DNA of 28,936 bases from Bordetella parapertussis (GCA_945875935.1 CAMCNE010000020.1:1-28936), one strand, 5' to 3'; shown: positions 8,226-16,942, counted from the first letter of the stretch. Notes: generated from the sequence alone by a model not told the origin. Numbers and translations are program-made.

Positions 8226-8243
8226 AGCGCTGAGGTCGGCGCG

Positions 8244-8687
8244 ATGGCTGCCCCGTCTACTGCGGAGCTGGCCATCCGTGCGGTGGCTGACGACGTCAGG
8301 CCGGCTTCTGAGTGGCTGGCGCAAACCTGCGAGACGCACGGCGTGCCAGACACCCAGATCCTGCGGCTGGATCTGTGCCTCAACGAGGCACTGGCCAATG
8401 TGATCGCCCATGGTGGCGAGCAGGCGCTGGCAAATCCGGTGCGACTGCGTCTGGACGTGACTCGCGATGCGCACACGCAGCTGGCGGTCGTCACCGTGCA
8501 CGACAGCGGCCCGCCCTTCGACACCACCTCGGCGCAGCCGGGCGCGCTGCCGCTCACGCTGGACGACGCTGAACCCGGCGGCCTCGGGCTGCTGATGATC
8601 CGCAATCTCTCCGACACGCTTTCCTACGGGTACGACGACGGCCACAACGTGCTGGCCTTCGGCGTGCGCTGGACCGAGGCTGTCTGA
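8244..8687 (+). CDS. RsbW-like anti-sigma-factor serine kinase (HATPase_c)
   Basis: This 147-residue GHKL-type ATPase shows the N-box LNEALANVIAHG (46-57, with Asn47/Glu48 and Asn52), the G1 box HDSGPPFD (86-93) and the G2 box GGLGLLMIRNLSD (112-124). It lacks a phospho-acceptor His domain, so it is not an ordinary histidine kinase. In the RsbW/SpoIIAB family such proteins phosphorylate their STAS partner and sequester a sigma factor or other effector. The partner is almost certainly the adjacent STAS protein (18 bp upstream). The next gene, fadD, is 114 bp away with its own leader, so it need not belong to this unit. Confidence 0.9.
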   Translation: MAAPSTAELAIRAVADDVRPASEWLAQTCETHGVPDTQILRLDLCLNEALANVIAHGGEQALANPVRLRLDVTRDAHTQLAVVTVHDSGPPFDTTSAQPGALPLTLDDAEPGGLGLLMIRNLSDTLSYGYDDGHNVLAFGVRWTEAV

Positions 8688-8748
8688 CACGCGCCAAGCA
8701 GTCGCACCGCGCGCTCGCGCGGGCACGACGCTCGTCGAATCCCCTGAT

Positions 8749-8782
8749 GGTGGTTGGCCTCAGCCAACGCAAAATCGCCACC
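8749..8782 (+). other. Hairpin in the leader of fadD
   Basis: GTTGGC (8753-8758) and GCCAAC (8763-8768) form a perfect 6-bp stem with a CTCA loop. An alternative outer pairing, GGTGG (8749-8753) with CCACC (8778-8782), is also possible. It lies 20 bases before the fadD ATG. It could be the tail of the upstream unit or a leader structure; it does not match the FadR operator consensus as I know it. Confidence 0.3.
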
Positions 8783-8801
8783 ACCACCTTCGCGGACTCG
8801 C

Positions 8802-10484
8802 ATGGAAAACATCTGGCTCAAGCAGTACCCCCTAGGCGTTGCGCACACCGTCGACATTCAGGCCCATGCCTCGCTCGTGGCGCTGATGGAGGAGAGCTTC
8901 GTCAAGTACCGCGACCGCTGTGCCTACCGCTACATGGGCCGCAACTTCAGTTTCGGCGAGGTCGACGAGATGTCGCGCCTGTTCGCGGCCTTCCTGCAAG
9001 CCGCGGGTCTGGCCAAGGGAGACCGGGTCGCGCTGATGATGCCCAACGTGCCGCAGTACCCGGTGGCCGTGGCCGGTGTGTTGCGCGCGGGCTGTGTCGT
9101 GGTCAACGTCAACCCGCTGTACACGCCGCCCGAGCTCGAGCACCAGATGAAGGACTCGGGAGCGCGCGCCATCGTGGTGATCGAGAACTTCGCCATCACG
9201 CTGCAGCACGCGCTGCCCGCGCTCGATCTCAAGCTGGTCGTCACCACCGGCCTGGGCGACCTGCTCGGCTTTCCCAAGGCCGAGATCGTCAACTTCGCGG
9301 TTCGGCACATCAAGAAGCTGGTGCCCTCATACGACTTGCCGCGCGCGGTGGGTTTTCGAGCGGCGCTCTCGGCGGGTCGCCACCTCACGTTCAAACCGGT
9401 GGATGTGGGCCACGACGACATCGCCGTGCTGCAGTACACCGGCGGAACCACGGGCGTGAGCAAGGGCGCCATGCTGCTGCACCGCAATCTGCTGGCCAAC
9501 ATCCTGCAGTCCGAGGCCTGGTACGGCCCGGCCCTGAAGAAGCTGCCTGCCGGCGAGGCGCTGGTCACCGTGAGCGCGCTGCCGCTTTATCACGTGTTCG
9601 GCTTCACCACCAACCTGATGCTCAACATGCGGCTGGGCGGCTGCAACATCCTGATCGCCAACCCGCGTGACATCAAGGGGCTGCTCAAGGACCTCATCGG
9701 TCAGCGCTTTCACAGCTTTCCTGCGGTCAACACGTTGTTTCGTGCGGTGGCGGCTCATCCTGACAGCCAGAAGGTGGACTGGAGCCACCTGATCATTTCG
9801 GTGGGCGGCGGTGCGGCGGTCCAGTCGGCGACTGCCGAGCTGTGGCTGAAGCAAACAGGTTGTCCCATCGTCGAGGGCTACGGCTTGTCCGAGACCTCGC
9901 CCATCGCGAGCTGCAACCCCGTCGACAGCGACCGCTTCACCGGCACCATCGGCCTGCCGGTGCCCAGCACCGAGATGAAGTTGCTCGACGACGAAGGCCT
10001 TGAGATGCCCACGGGCGAGGCCGGCGAGATCGCCATTCGCGGCCCGCAGGTGATGGCCGGCTACTGGCAGCGCCCCGATGAAACCGCCCAGGTGATGACG
10101 CCCGACGGCTTCTTTCGCACCGGCGACATCGGCGTGGTCGATGAGCGCGGCTACTTCAGGATCATCGATCGCAAGAAGGACATGATCGACGTCAACGGCT
10201 TCAAGGTCTATCCGAACGAGGTCGAGGAGGTCGTGTCGCGCTTGCCCGGCGTCGCCGAATGCGCGGTGGTTGGCGTGCCCAACTCGAAAAGCGGCGAGAC
10301 CGTGAAGCTGGTCATCGTGCGCGCCGCCGGAGACCCGATCGACGAAGCTCAGGTGCGCGCTCACTGCGAGGCCAACCTGGCGGCCTACAAGCGGCCGCGA
10401 CAGATCGAGTTTCGAAGCGAGCTGCCCAAGAGCAACGTCGGCAAGGTGTTGCGCCGCGAGTTGCGCGAACGCGCCTCGGCCTGA
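8802..10484 (+). CDS. fadD: Long-chain fatty-acid--CoA ligase FadD
   Basis: FadD activates long-chain fatty acids to acyl-CoA (ATP to AMP) at the inner face of the membrane, the entry step of beta-oxidation. The protein is 560 residues, matching E. coli FadD (561) from end to end: MENIWLKQYP against MKKVWLNRYP at the start, then VNVNPLYTP (101-109), the ATP loop YTGGTTGVSKG (211-221), GYGLSET, the FACS region around DRKKDMIDVNGFKVYPNEVEEV, and the C-terminal PKSNVGKVLRREL with the catalytic Lys. I chose the ATG at 8802 because it reproduces that N-terminus; an earlier ATG (8754) lies in the leader hairpin. The stop overlaps the rsmE start by one base (TGATG). Confidence 0.95.
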   Translation: MENIWLKQYPLGVAHTVDIQAHASLVALMEESFVKYRDRCAYRYMGRNFSFGEVDEMSRLFAAFLQAAGLAKGDRVALMMPNVPQYPVAVAGVLRAGCVVVNVNPLYTPPELEHQMKDSGARAIVVIENFAITLQHALPALDLKLVVTTGLGDLLGFPKAEIVNFAVRHIKKLVPSYDLPRAVGFRAALSAGRHLTFKPVDVGHDDIAVLQYTGGTTGVSKGAMLLHRNLLANILQSEAWYGPALKKLPAGEALVTVSALPLYHVFGFTTNLMLNMRLGGCNILIANPRDIKGLLKDLIGQRFHSFPAVNTLFRAVAAHPDSQKVDWSHLIISVGGGAAVQSATAELWLKQTGCPIVEGYGLSETSPIASCNPVDSDRFTGTIGLPVPSTEMKLLDDEGLEMPTGEAGEIAIRGPQVMAGYWQRPDETAQVMTPDGFFRTGDIGVVDERGYFRIIDRKKDMIDVNGFKVYPNEVEEVVSRLPGVAECAVVGVPNSKSGETVKLVIVRAAGDPIDEAQVRAHCEANLAAYKRPRQIEFRSELPKSNVGKVLRRELRERASA

Positions 10485-11236
10485 TGGCGCCGCGCTTTTT
10501 CGTGCCGCAGCCCTTGGCTGCCGGCCCGGCGTTCGAGTTGCCGCCGGGGCCCGCACGGCATGTTCAGGTGCTGCGCTTGCAGCCGGGCGATGAGATCACC
10601 TTGTTCGATGGCGTGGGCGGCGAGTGGCGCGGCTGCATCGAGCACATGGGCCGTGCTGACGTGCGGGTGAACTTGATCGAGCACCTGGCGGCAAGCCGCG
10701 AACTCGACTTTGAGGTGACGCTGGCGGTGGGCATGCCGGCCAATGACCGCATGGACGGCCTGGTTGAAAAGGCCACCGAGCTGGGCGTGGCGGCCATCCA
10801 GCCGCTGGTGTGCGAGCGCTCTGTGCTGCGTCTGGCCGGCGAGCGTGCCGACAAGAAGGTGGCGCACTGGCAGGCGGTCGCCACCTCGGCCAGCGAGCAG
10901 TGCGGCCGCACCCGCGTGCCCACGATGCATGCGGTGCGCAGCCTGACTGATTGGCTGCGCGGACAGTCGACCGAGGTGGATTCGGGCGAGGCCGGCGCGT
11001 GCCAGCGTCGCGTGCTCAGCCTGCGTGAAGGCCGCAACTGGCAGGCGGCGGCGATACCGGTGGGCCAGCGATTCGTCTTCCTGAGCGGCCCCGAGGGCGG
11101 CTTGTCCGAGGCCGAAGAAAGCAGCGCGCTGCAATGCGGCTTCGAGCCGCTGTCCTTGGGTGCCCGAGTGCTGCGCGCCGACACCGCGCCGCTGGCGGTA
11201 CTGGCGGCGCGGGGGCTGCAGGCCGGCTCGCGCTGA
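10484..11236 (+). CDS. rsmE: 16S rRNA (uracil-1498-N3)-methyltransferase RsmE
   Basis: RsmE methylates N3 of U1498 in the 30S decoding region. The protein is 250 residues (family about 245). An N-terminal PUA-like part (RFFVP, then RHVQVLRLQPGDEITLFDG) is followed by a SPOUT methyltransferase domain with the LVEKATELGV segment, CERS, SEQCGRT, and the knot motifs GPEGGLSEAE and LGARVLRADTAPLAVLA. The usual Glu of the last motif (RaET) is Asp here. The start is the ATG at 10484, overlapping the fadD stop; the open frame to 10259 is an artefact of the fadD coding region. It is convergent with the next gene, with only 6 bp between stops. Confidence 0.95.
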   Translation: MAPRFFVPQPLAAGPAFELPPGPARHVQVLRLQPGDEITLFDGVGGEWRGCIEHMGRADVRVNLIEHLAASRELDFEVTLAVGMPANDRMDGLVEKATELGVAAIQPLVCERSVLRLAGERADKKVAHWQAVATSASEQCGRTRVPTMHAVRSLTDWLRGQSTEVDSGEAGACQRRVLSLREGRNWQAAAIPVGQRFVFLSGPEGGLSEAEESSALQCGFEPLSLGARVLRADTAPLAVLAARGLQAGSR

Positions 11237-11242
11237 GTTGCT

Positions 11243-12499
11243 TCAGCGCGGCGTGCTGTCTGCGCGCATGGAGCCCGCCACCAGATCGAAGCGAAACAGC
11301 CGGCATTCGATCGGGCCGTTCCACATGGGCGTGCGGCGCGCTTCCTTCAGGCGCATGGCGCTGGGCAGCTTCATGTCGGGGCTGAGCACGTAAGCCGTCC
11401 AGCCGGCCGGGTGATGGGTGTAAGCGCGCTTCCAGTGCGCGCTCAGGCGGGCAAAGAAGTCCTCGGGCAGTTCGCGGTTGCCGCCATCGCCGTGCGGTCG
11501 TGCGGCACCGGGGGCGGCCTTGCCGGCCACCTCGATGCGCTCGCCGTAGGGCGGGTTCAGCATCAGCGTGCCAGGCAGATCGTCTGCCAGCGCGGGGGCC
11601 TGTCGCTCGAGCGCGTCACCGCCATTGAAGACGATGGCCGCCTCAACCCCGGCGCGCTGCGCGTTGCGGCGCGCGAAGTCGACCATGCGAAACGACACGT
11701 CGCTGGCGAAGATTGGCACCGCCGAGGCGTGGATGCGGGCTTGCGCGTGGCTGCGCAGACGCTGCAGCGCACCGCGCATCTCGGTGCTCGAAAACGGCAG
11801 CAGCCGCTCGAAGGCAAAGCGGCGCTTGAGGCCCGGCGCGATGCCGCAGGCGATCTGCGCGGCCTCGATGGCGATGGTGCCTGAGCCGCAGCACGGGTCG
11901 TGCAAGGCGCCGCCCGCATCGGGGCGCCCCTGCCAGCCGGCAGCGGCCAGCATCGCGGCGGCCAGCGTCTCTTTCAGCGGCGCGTCGCCCTTGTCCTCGC
12001 GCCAGCCGCGCTTGAACAGCGGCTCGCCCGAGGTGTCGACATACAGCGCCGCACGCTCGGGGCCGAGGTGCAGCACCAGCGCCAGATCGGGCTCGCGGAT
12101 GTCGACGCTCGGGCGCTCGCCGGTGGCTTCGCGCAGTTGATCGCACACCGCGTCCTTGATGCGCAGCGCGGCGAAGTTCAGGCTGCGCAACGGGCAGCGC
12201 GTGGCCGTGGTGTCCACGCGCAAGGTGTGCTGCGGCGTGATCCATTGCGTCCAGTCGACGCTGCCGGCGAGCTCGTAGAGCGACTGCTCGTCGCGGTACT
12301 CGCCCTCCGCCACTTCCACCAGCACCCGCTGCGCCAGACGCAACTCAAGGTTGAGCACCATCACGTCGGTGGGCTTGCCATCGAGCCCCACGCCGCCGCG
12401 CATGGTGTGCACCCGCACATCGGGCAGCAAGCGCTGCACCTCGGCGCCGAGCAGGGCTTCGACGCCAGCGGCGCAGGGCAGGAACAACGGAGCAGTCAT
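11243..12499 (-). CDS. THUMP-domain RNA guanine-N2 methyltransferase, RlmL-like
   Basis: The protein is 418 residues. It carries an N-terminal ferredoxin-like plus THUMP RNA-binding region (about 1-160) and a Rossmann methyltransferase with the SAM motif DPCCGSG (201-207) and the catalytic NPPYGER (315-321), typical of m2G enzymes. It matches the N-terminal half of E. coli RlmKL (m2G2445 of 23S rRNA, about 700 residues); the RlmK half (m7G2069) is absent. An insertion rich in Ala/Gly follows NPPYGER (about 325-345). I leave the symbol blank because the modified base is not proven. It is 10 bp downstream of rpoN on the same strand and probably the last gene of that operon. Confidence 0.9.
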   Translation of the reverse strand: MTAPLFLPCAAGVEALLGAEVQRLLPDVRVHTMRGGVGLDGKPTDVMVLNLELRLAQRVLVEVAEGEYRDEQSLYELAGSVDWTQWITPQHTLRVDTTATRCPLRSLNFAALRIKDAVCDQLREATGERPSVDIREPDLALVLHLGPERAALYVDTSGEPLFKRGWREDKGDAPLKETLAAAMLAAAGWQGRPDAGGALHDPCCGSGTIAIEAAQIACGIAPGLKRRFAFERLLPFSSTEMRGALQRLRSHAQARIHASAVPIFASDVSFRMVDFARRNAQRAGVEAAIVFNGGDALERQAPALADDLPGTLMLNPPYGERIEVAGKAAPGAARPHGDGGNRELPEDFFARLSAHWKRAYTHHPAGWTAYVLSPDMKLPSAMRLKEARRTPMWNGPIECRLFRFDLVAGSMRADSTPR

Positions 12500-12509
12500 G
12501 GGTTCGGGC

Positions 12510-14045
12510 TCACATGTCCTTGCGCAGCGTCGCCGGGGCGATCTTCAAGGCGTCTCGGTACTTGGCCACGGTGCGCCGGGCGACCTGAATGCCTTGTTCT
12601 TCGAGCATCTTGCTGAGCTGGTTGTCCGACAGCGGCTTGAGCGGGTTTTCCGCGGCGACCAGCTGCTTGATGAGCGCGCGCACCGCGGTGCTCGACGCAT
12701 TGCCGCCGGCTTCGGTGTTGAGCGACGAGCCGAAGAAGTACTTCAACTCGAAAGTGCCGAACACCGTGGCCATGTACTTGGCGGTGGTCACGCGCGAGAT
12801 GGTCGACTCGTGCAGACCGAGCTCGTCGGCGATCTCGCGCAGCACCAGCGGTTTCATGGCGATCTCGCCGTGGGTGAAGAAATTCTTCTGCCGCTCGACG
12901 ATGGCCTGCGACACGCGCTTGATGGTGTCGAAGCGCTGCTGGATGTTCTTCATGAACCAGCGCGCTTCCTGCAGCCGCTGGCTGAGCCCAGCCTGCGAGC
13001 CATCGCCTGCCGAGCCGCGCCCCTGACGGATGGCGCTGGCGTACAGGTCGTTGATGCGCAGCTTGGGCATCACGTCGGGGTTGAGCACCACCTTCCAGCT
13101 GCGCCCGGACTTCAAAACGATGACGTCGGGCACGACGATGTTGGACTCGGCCGGGTAGAACGGGCGGCCAGGCTTGGGCTCGAGTGCGACGATCAGCGTT
13201 TGCGCGCGCTTGACCAGCTCGTCATCGGCACCTGTCACCGCCATCAACTTCTTCAGGTCGCGCTTGGCGAGCAGCTCGAGGTGCTGCTTGCAGATCATGA
13301 TGGCGATGAGCTGCGCCTCGCTGCGCGGCAGCCGGCGCAATTGCAGCACCAGACACTCGGGCAAGTCGCGCGCGCCGACGCCGACGGGCTCGAGGTTGTG
13401 CAGCCATTTCAGCGCGCAGCTCAGGCGTGCCATCACTTCTTCGAGCCTGGCCTCGTCGTCACCAGCGAGCGCTGCGGCGATATCTTCCAGGCTGTCGGCC
13501 AGGTAGCCGTCTTCGTTCAATGACTCGATCAGCACATCCACCGCCGCGGCGTCTTCGGGCGAGAGGCGCATGCCCAGCAGCTGGGCTCTGAGGTGATCCT
13601 GCAAGCTGATGCCGTGGTGATTGCGATCCTGCGCTTCGAAGTCGTCGCCTTCGCCATTGCCGCTGTTTTTGGTCGGGGTCTCGCCGATGCCGTCGAAGTC
13701 GTCGCGCTCGGTGCCGTTTTCCCAGTCATCGCGCTCGGTGGTGCCGAAATTGGTGGCATCCACGCCGGGCGCGTCATCGCCGCCTTCGGCGTTTGACTCG
13801 CTGGGGGTGTCGGCGCGCTCGGTGTCGCGCTCGGCCAGCCGCTCCGACGCGGTCGAACGCTCGGCCAGCGGCTCGAAAGCCGCGGCGTTCTCGTTCTCGG
13901 GTTCGAGAAACGGGTTCTGATCGAGCATTTGCTCGACTTCTTGCTGCAGCTCGAGGGTAGACAACTGCAGCAGCCGGATCGACTGCTGCAGCTGTGGCGT
14001 GAGCGCCAGGTGCTGCGAAAGGCGTACTTGCAGCGAAGGCTTCAT
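12510..14045 (-). CDS. rpoN: RNA polymerase sigma-54 factor RpoN
   Basis: Sigma-54 directs RNA polymerase to -24/-12 promoters that need an AAA+ activator. The protein is 511 residues. Region I (about 1-50) is Gln/Leu-rich and starts with the typical MKPSLQVRLSQHLALTPQLQQ. Region II (about 50-155) is acidic and low in complexity. The core-binding region follows, then the HTH (LGLHESTISRVT) and the RpoN box ARRTVAKYR at 489-497. The residue after the box is Asp instead of the common Glu. It lies 9 bp downstream of lptB, as in many proteobacteria. A PTS-Ntr or hibernation factor gene often follows rpoN elsewhere; here a THUMP methyltransferase does. Confidence 0.97.
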   Translation of the reverse strand: MKPSLQVRLSQHLALTPQLQQSIRLLQLSTLELQQEVEQMLDQNPFLEPENENAAAFEPLAERSTASERLAERDTERADTPSESNAEGGDDAPGVDATNFGTTERDDWENGTERDDFDGIGETPTKNSGNGEGDDFEAQDRNHHGISLQDHLRAQLLGMRLSPEDAAAVDVLIESLNEDGYLADSLEDIAAALAGDDEARLEEVMARLSCALKWLHNLEPVGVGARDLPECLVLQLRRLPRSEAQLIAIMICKQHLELLAKRDLKKLMAVTGADDELVKRAQTLIVALEPKPGRPFYPAESNIVVPDVIVLKSGRSWKVVLNPDVMPKLRINDLYASAIRQGRGSAGDGSQAGLSQRLQEARWFMKNIQQRFDTIKRVSQAIVERQKNFFTHGEIAMKPLVLREIADELGLHESTISRVTTAKYMATVFGTFELKYFFGSSLNTEAGGNASSTAVRALIKQLVAAENPLKPLSDNQLSKMLEEQGIQVARRTVAKYRDALKIAPATLRKDM

Positions 14046-14054
14046 GAGCGAGGC

Positions 14055-14831
14055 CTACATGCGGAAGTGTTCGCCGAGGTAGACCTTGCGCACGTCGGCG
14101 TTGCGAACGATCTCTGTCGGAGTGCCTTCGGCCAGCACGCGGCCTTCGCTGATGATGTAGGCGCGGTCACAGATGCCCAGCGTCTCGCGCACGTTGTGGT
14201 CGGTGATCAGCACGCCGATGCCGCGCGACTTGAGAAAACTGATGATGCGCTGGATCTCGATCACCGCGATCGGATCGACGCCCGCGAACGGCTCATCGAG
14301 CAGGATGAAACGCGGCTGCGTGGCCAGCGCACGGGCGATCTCGACACGGCGCCGTTCGCCACCCGACAGCGCCGGTGCGGGCGAGTCGCGCAGCTTTTCG
14401 ATGCCCAGCTCGCGCAGCAGGCTGTCGAGCTGCTCGTCGATCCTGGCGGTTTGCAAAGGCTTGCCGTTGGTGTCGAGTTGCAGCTCGAGCACCGCGCGGA
14501 TGTTTTCCTCGACGTTGAGCTTGCGAAAGATCGAGGCCTCTTGCGGCAGGTAGGACAGCCCAAGGCGCGAGCGTTGATGGATGGGCAGGCGTTCCACGCG
14601 CTGACCTTCGATCGTGATCTCGCCCGCATCGGCGCGCACCAGGCCCACGATCATGTAGAAGCTGGTGGTCTTGCCGGCACCGTTGGGCCCGAGCAGGCCG
14701 ACCACCTCGCCGGCATCCACCGACAGGTGGACGTCATGGACGACGGTGCGCGAGCCGTAGCGCTTTTTCAGACCGCTCGCGCTCAGCCTGTGAACAGGCG
14801 CGGCAGGCTCAACCGTCTCGACAGTGCTCAA
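14055..14831 (-). CDS. lptB: LPS export ABC transporter ATPase LptB
   Basis: LptB is the cytoplasmic ATPase of LptB2FGC, which extracts LPS from the inner membrane. The protein is 258 residues (family about 240; a short N-terminal extension is present). Walker A GPNGAGKT is at 48-55, Q-loop Gln97 in LPQEASIF, signature LSGGE at 155-159, Walker B FILLDEP at 175-181, and H-loop His212. The ATG overlaps the lptA stop by 4 bp. rpoN follows 9 bp downstream. Confidence 0.97.
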   Translation of the reverse strand: MSTVETVEPAAPVHRLSASGLKKRYGSRTVVHDVHLSVDAGEVVGLLGPNGAGKTTSFYMIVGLVRADAGEITIEGQRVERLPIHQRSRLGLSYLPQEASIFRKLNVEENIRAVLELQLDTNGKPLQTARIDEQLDSLLRELGIEKLRDSPAPALSGGERRRVEIARALATQPRFILLDEPFAGVDPIAVIEIQRIISFLKSRGIGVLITDHNVRETLGICDRAYIISEGRVLAEGTPTEIVRNADVRKVYLGEHFRM

Positions 14832-15481
14832 CGGCTGCCGCCCAGCTCATTGATCGGTTTGAGGCTGATGCCGGGTTGCGAGGCGCTGGCGCCCGGCGCC
14901 GAGGCCTGCTCGCGAGGCGCCAGCACGGCGCGAACCCGACCGCTTGGGTTGTTCGGCGTGGCGGCGGTGGCGCCGCCCACGACGTTGATGACCTCGTTCA
15001 GGTTGTCGTAGATGATGAGACTGCCAGCGGTCTCGTCGGCGAGCACCGATGCGCGGTAGCGCCGCACCACGGCCCGGTCGATGAAGCGGATCAGGTCGGC
15101 CCGACCGTCGTACTCGATGCGCTCGGCTTCACCTTCGATGTATTCATCGAGGCCCTCGCGCTTTTGCCTGAAGATGGCCCGCTTGCCCCCTTCGGAGGTG
15201 GCCACGCCAAACTGCGATCCGTCGGGAGCCTGTCGCACTTCGATCTTGGCCGCGCGCATGGACATCGTGCCCTTGGTCACCACCACGTTGCCGGTGAAGG
15301 TGCCCAGCTGCTGTGCGTCATCGAAGCGGCCGTTGTCGGATTCGATGTTGAGCGGCTTGCTGCGGTCGGCCTTTTCGGCCCAGGCCGGCGACAGCCCCAG
15401 GCACACGCAAAGCGCCAGCATGGCTGTGCGTGCAAGGCCGGGCGCGCGGCGGTTGGAACGGATGGAAATCAGGGTCTTCAT
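14828..15481 (-). CDS. lptA: LPS transport periplasmic protein LptA
   Basis: LptA forms the periplasmic bridge that carries LPS from LptC to LptD. The protein is 217 residues with a signal peptide (basic RSNRR, hydrophobic core about 19-30, cleavage after AWA at 33-35). The OstA-type beta-jellyroll starts at KPLNIESDNGRFDD and includes FTGNVVVTKGTMSMRA. The C-terminus carries a low-complexity Ala/Pro tail (about 170-217). The ATG at 15481 is the first of the frame. The gene that precedes it is dsbA (91 bp away), not lptC, which in many proteobacteria is adjacent. Confidence 0.94.
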   Translation of the reverse strand: MKTLISIRSNRRAPGLARTAMLALCVCLGLSPAWAEKADRSKPLNIESDNGRFDDAQQLGTFTGNVVVTKGTMSMRAAKIEVRQAPDGSQFGVATSEGGKRAIFRQKREGLDEYIEGEAERIEYDGRADLIRFIDRAVVRRYRASVLADETAGSLIIYDNLNEVINVVGGATAATPNNPSGRVRAVLAPREQASAPGASASQPGISLKPINELGGSR

Positions 15482-15572
15482 AAGGCACGAATCTTGCAGA
15501 AATTTTAGCCGACAAGTTCATGCCGGACCCCCTGTTGGCGGGCTTGAATTTGCCTGCTTGCGCTGCGCTGGC

Positions 15573-16226
15573 TCAGCCGGGTTTGCGTGAGCGCTGGATC
15601 AGGTAGTCGGCCACGCTGAGCGCTTTTTCGGGCGAGCCCGCCAGCGACGGTGAGGTGTAGTAGCGCCCGTGGATGCCCAGTGTGGGCACGCCGTCGATGC
15701 GGTAGGCCTCGGCAAGCTGCTTGGCCTGACGGGCCTTGGTCTGCACCGAGAACGAATTGAACGCGTCGGTGAACTTGGCCGTGTCCACGCCGTTCTTGGC
15801 CATGAAAGTCAGGATATCGGGCAGCTTGTCGAGCTTGGCCTGATCGACCTGTATGGCGTGGAAGACCTTGCGCTGCATGGCGTCGACCAGATCCATCGCC
15901 TCGAGCGAGTAGTACAGCTTCTGGTGGGTGGTGAAGGGCTCTTCGCGAAAGACCACCGGTGCGCGGCGGAAGGACACGTCGGCCGGCAGCTTTTTCTGCC
16001 ACGCGGCGAGCGTGGGCTCGAAGATGCTGCAGTGTGGGCAGCCGTACCAGAAGAACTCCACCACCTCGATCTTGCCGCCGGCGGGCATCGGTATGGGCTG
16101 GCTCAGCTTGACATAGCTGGTGCCTTCGACGGGCTCGCCCTGAGCGAGCGCACACGTGGCAGACACCAGCGCGCTGGCGCCCGCGGTCAGGGAAATCAGT
16201 CGACTGGAAAACTCGCGTCGTTTCAT
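15573..16226 (-). CDS. dsbA: Periplasmic thiol:disulfide oxidoreductase DsbA
   Basis: DsbA donates disulfides to secreted proteins and is reoxidised by DsbB. The 217-residue protein has the active site CPHC at 63-66 in a thioredoxin fold, interrupted by a helical domain (about 95-170). The cis-proline is Pro181 (GVPT). The signal peptide (about 1-29, ending CALA-Q) begins MKRREF, which resembles a twin-arginine motif; Sec or SRP export is equally possible. The gene lies 66 bp downstream of the SPOR-domain gene, in the argS - SPOR - dsbA order common in this order of bacteria. Confidence 0.95.
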   Translation of the reverse strand: MKRREFSSRLISLTAGASALVSATCALAQGEPVEGTSYVKLSQPIPMPAGGKIEVVEFFWYGCPHCSIFEPTLAAWQKKLPADVSFRRAPVVFREEPFTTHQKLYYSLEAMDLVDAMQRKVFHAIQVDQAKLDKLPDILTFMAKNGVDTAKFTDAFNSFSVQTKARQAKQLAEAYRIDGVPTLGIHGRYYTSPSLAGSPEKALSVADYLIQRSRKPG

Positions 16227-16292
16227 GGTGCTCGGTTCCTTCGTGTGGGCGGTTTGCCGGCGTGTCGAGAGCGCTCGCCAGCAGGTTGAGTT

Positions 16293-16937
16293 TTACCTTG
16301 GCGCGCGCACAAGCGCGGCCTCGAAGCCTGCGGCAAACACTTTTTCCTTGATGTCGTCGGCTTCGGCCTTTTCCTCAAACGGTCCGAGTCGCACGCGGTG
16401 GACCGTGCGCCCGGATTGTTCGCGTTCGATGATGCGCGCGGAGTAGCCCAGCAGCGCGAGCTTGCCGCGCTGCGCCTCGGCGTCTTCCACGCTGGAGTAG
16501 GCGCCGGTCTGAACGAAGTAGGTGAAGCCGATGTCGCCAGCCTTGCCAGTCTGCGCGGCGGACGCTGCGGAAGCTGCCGTCGCAGGTGCTGCGCGGTCGG
16601 CCAGGATGCTGGCCGGATCGCGCGCCGTCGGGGCTGCCGCGCTGGCCGACTCGTCGGCCTGACTCGCCGGCGCTGCGGGCACGGCCACCGGACGCGCCGG
16701 GTTCTTGCCGGCCAAGGGTGCGTTGGGCTGCCAGTTCTTGTTTTTTTCCTGTTCGGCCAGATCCTGCTCGGCGGTGCGCTGCGGTACCTTGTCGAGAAAG
16801 GGCACCGGCACCTTGGCCACGTACAGCGCCACGCCGAGCGCGATCGCCAGGCCGATCAGCAATCCGATGATCAGGCCGGTCATGAAGCCGCCACCTTGGC
16901 GAGAGCGGCGCGATGCGGGGGGTGCAGACAGGCGCAT
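16293..16937 (-). CDS. SPOR-domain membrane protein (cell-division/septal peptidoglycan type)
   Basis: This 214-residue protein has a short basic cytoplasmic N-terminus, one TM helix (about 20-42), a long Ala/Pro/Lys-rich linker (about 50-135) and a C-terminal SPOR domain (about 137-212: YFVQTGAYSSVEDAEAQRG ... VRLGPF ... EADDIKEKV). SPOR domains bind glycan strands lacking stem peptides at the septum, so a division role like FtsN or DedD is likely, though it is not a clear FtsN. The frame also opens with a GTG at 16949 that overlaps the argS stop. I prefer the ATG at 16937 because GAGGT stands 5 bases before it. Confidence 0.88.
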   Translation of the reverse strand: MRLSAPPASRRSRQGGGFMTGLIIGLLIGLAIALGVALYVAKVPVPFLDKVPQRTAEQDLAEQEKNKNWQPNAPLAGKNPARPVAVPAAPASQADESASAAAPTARDPASILADRAAPATAASAASAAQTGKAGDIGFTYFVQTGAYSSVEDAEAQRGKLALLGYSARIIEREQSGRTVHRVRLGPFEEKAEADDIKEKVFAAGFEAALVRAPR

Positions 16938-16942
16938 GGTGG

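Noticed and set aside
15482..15572. TAAAAT near 15506 as the lptA promoter
   Set aside because: It resembles a -10 box, but the bases 16-18 upstream do not resemble a -35, and lptA may be co-transcribed with dsbA.
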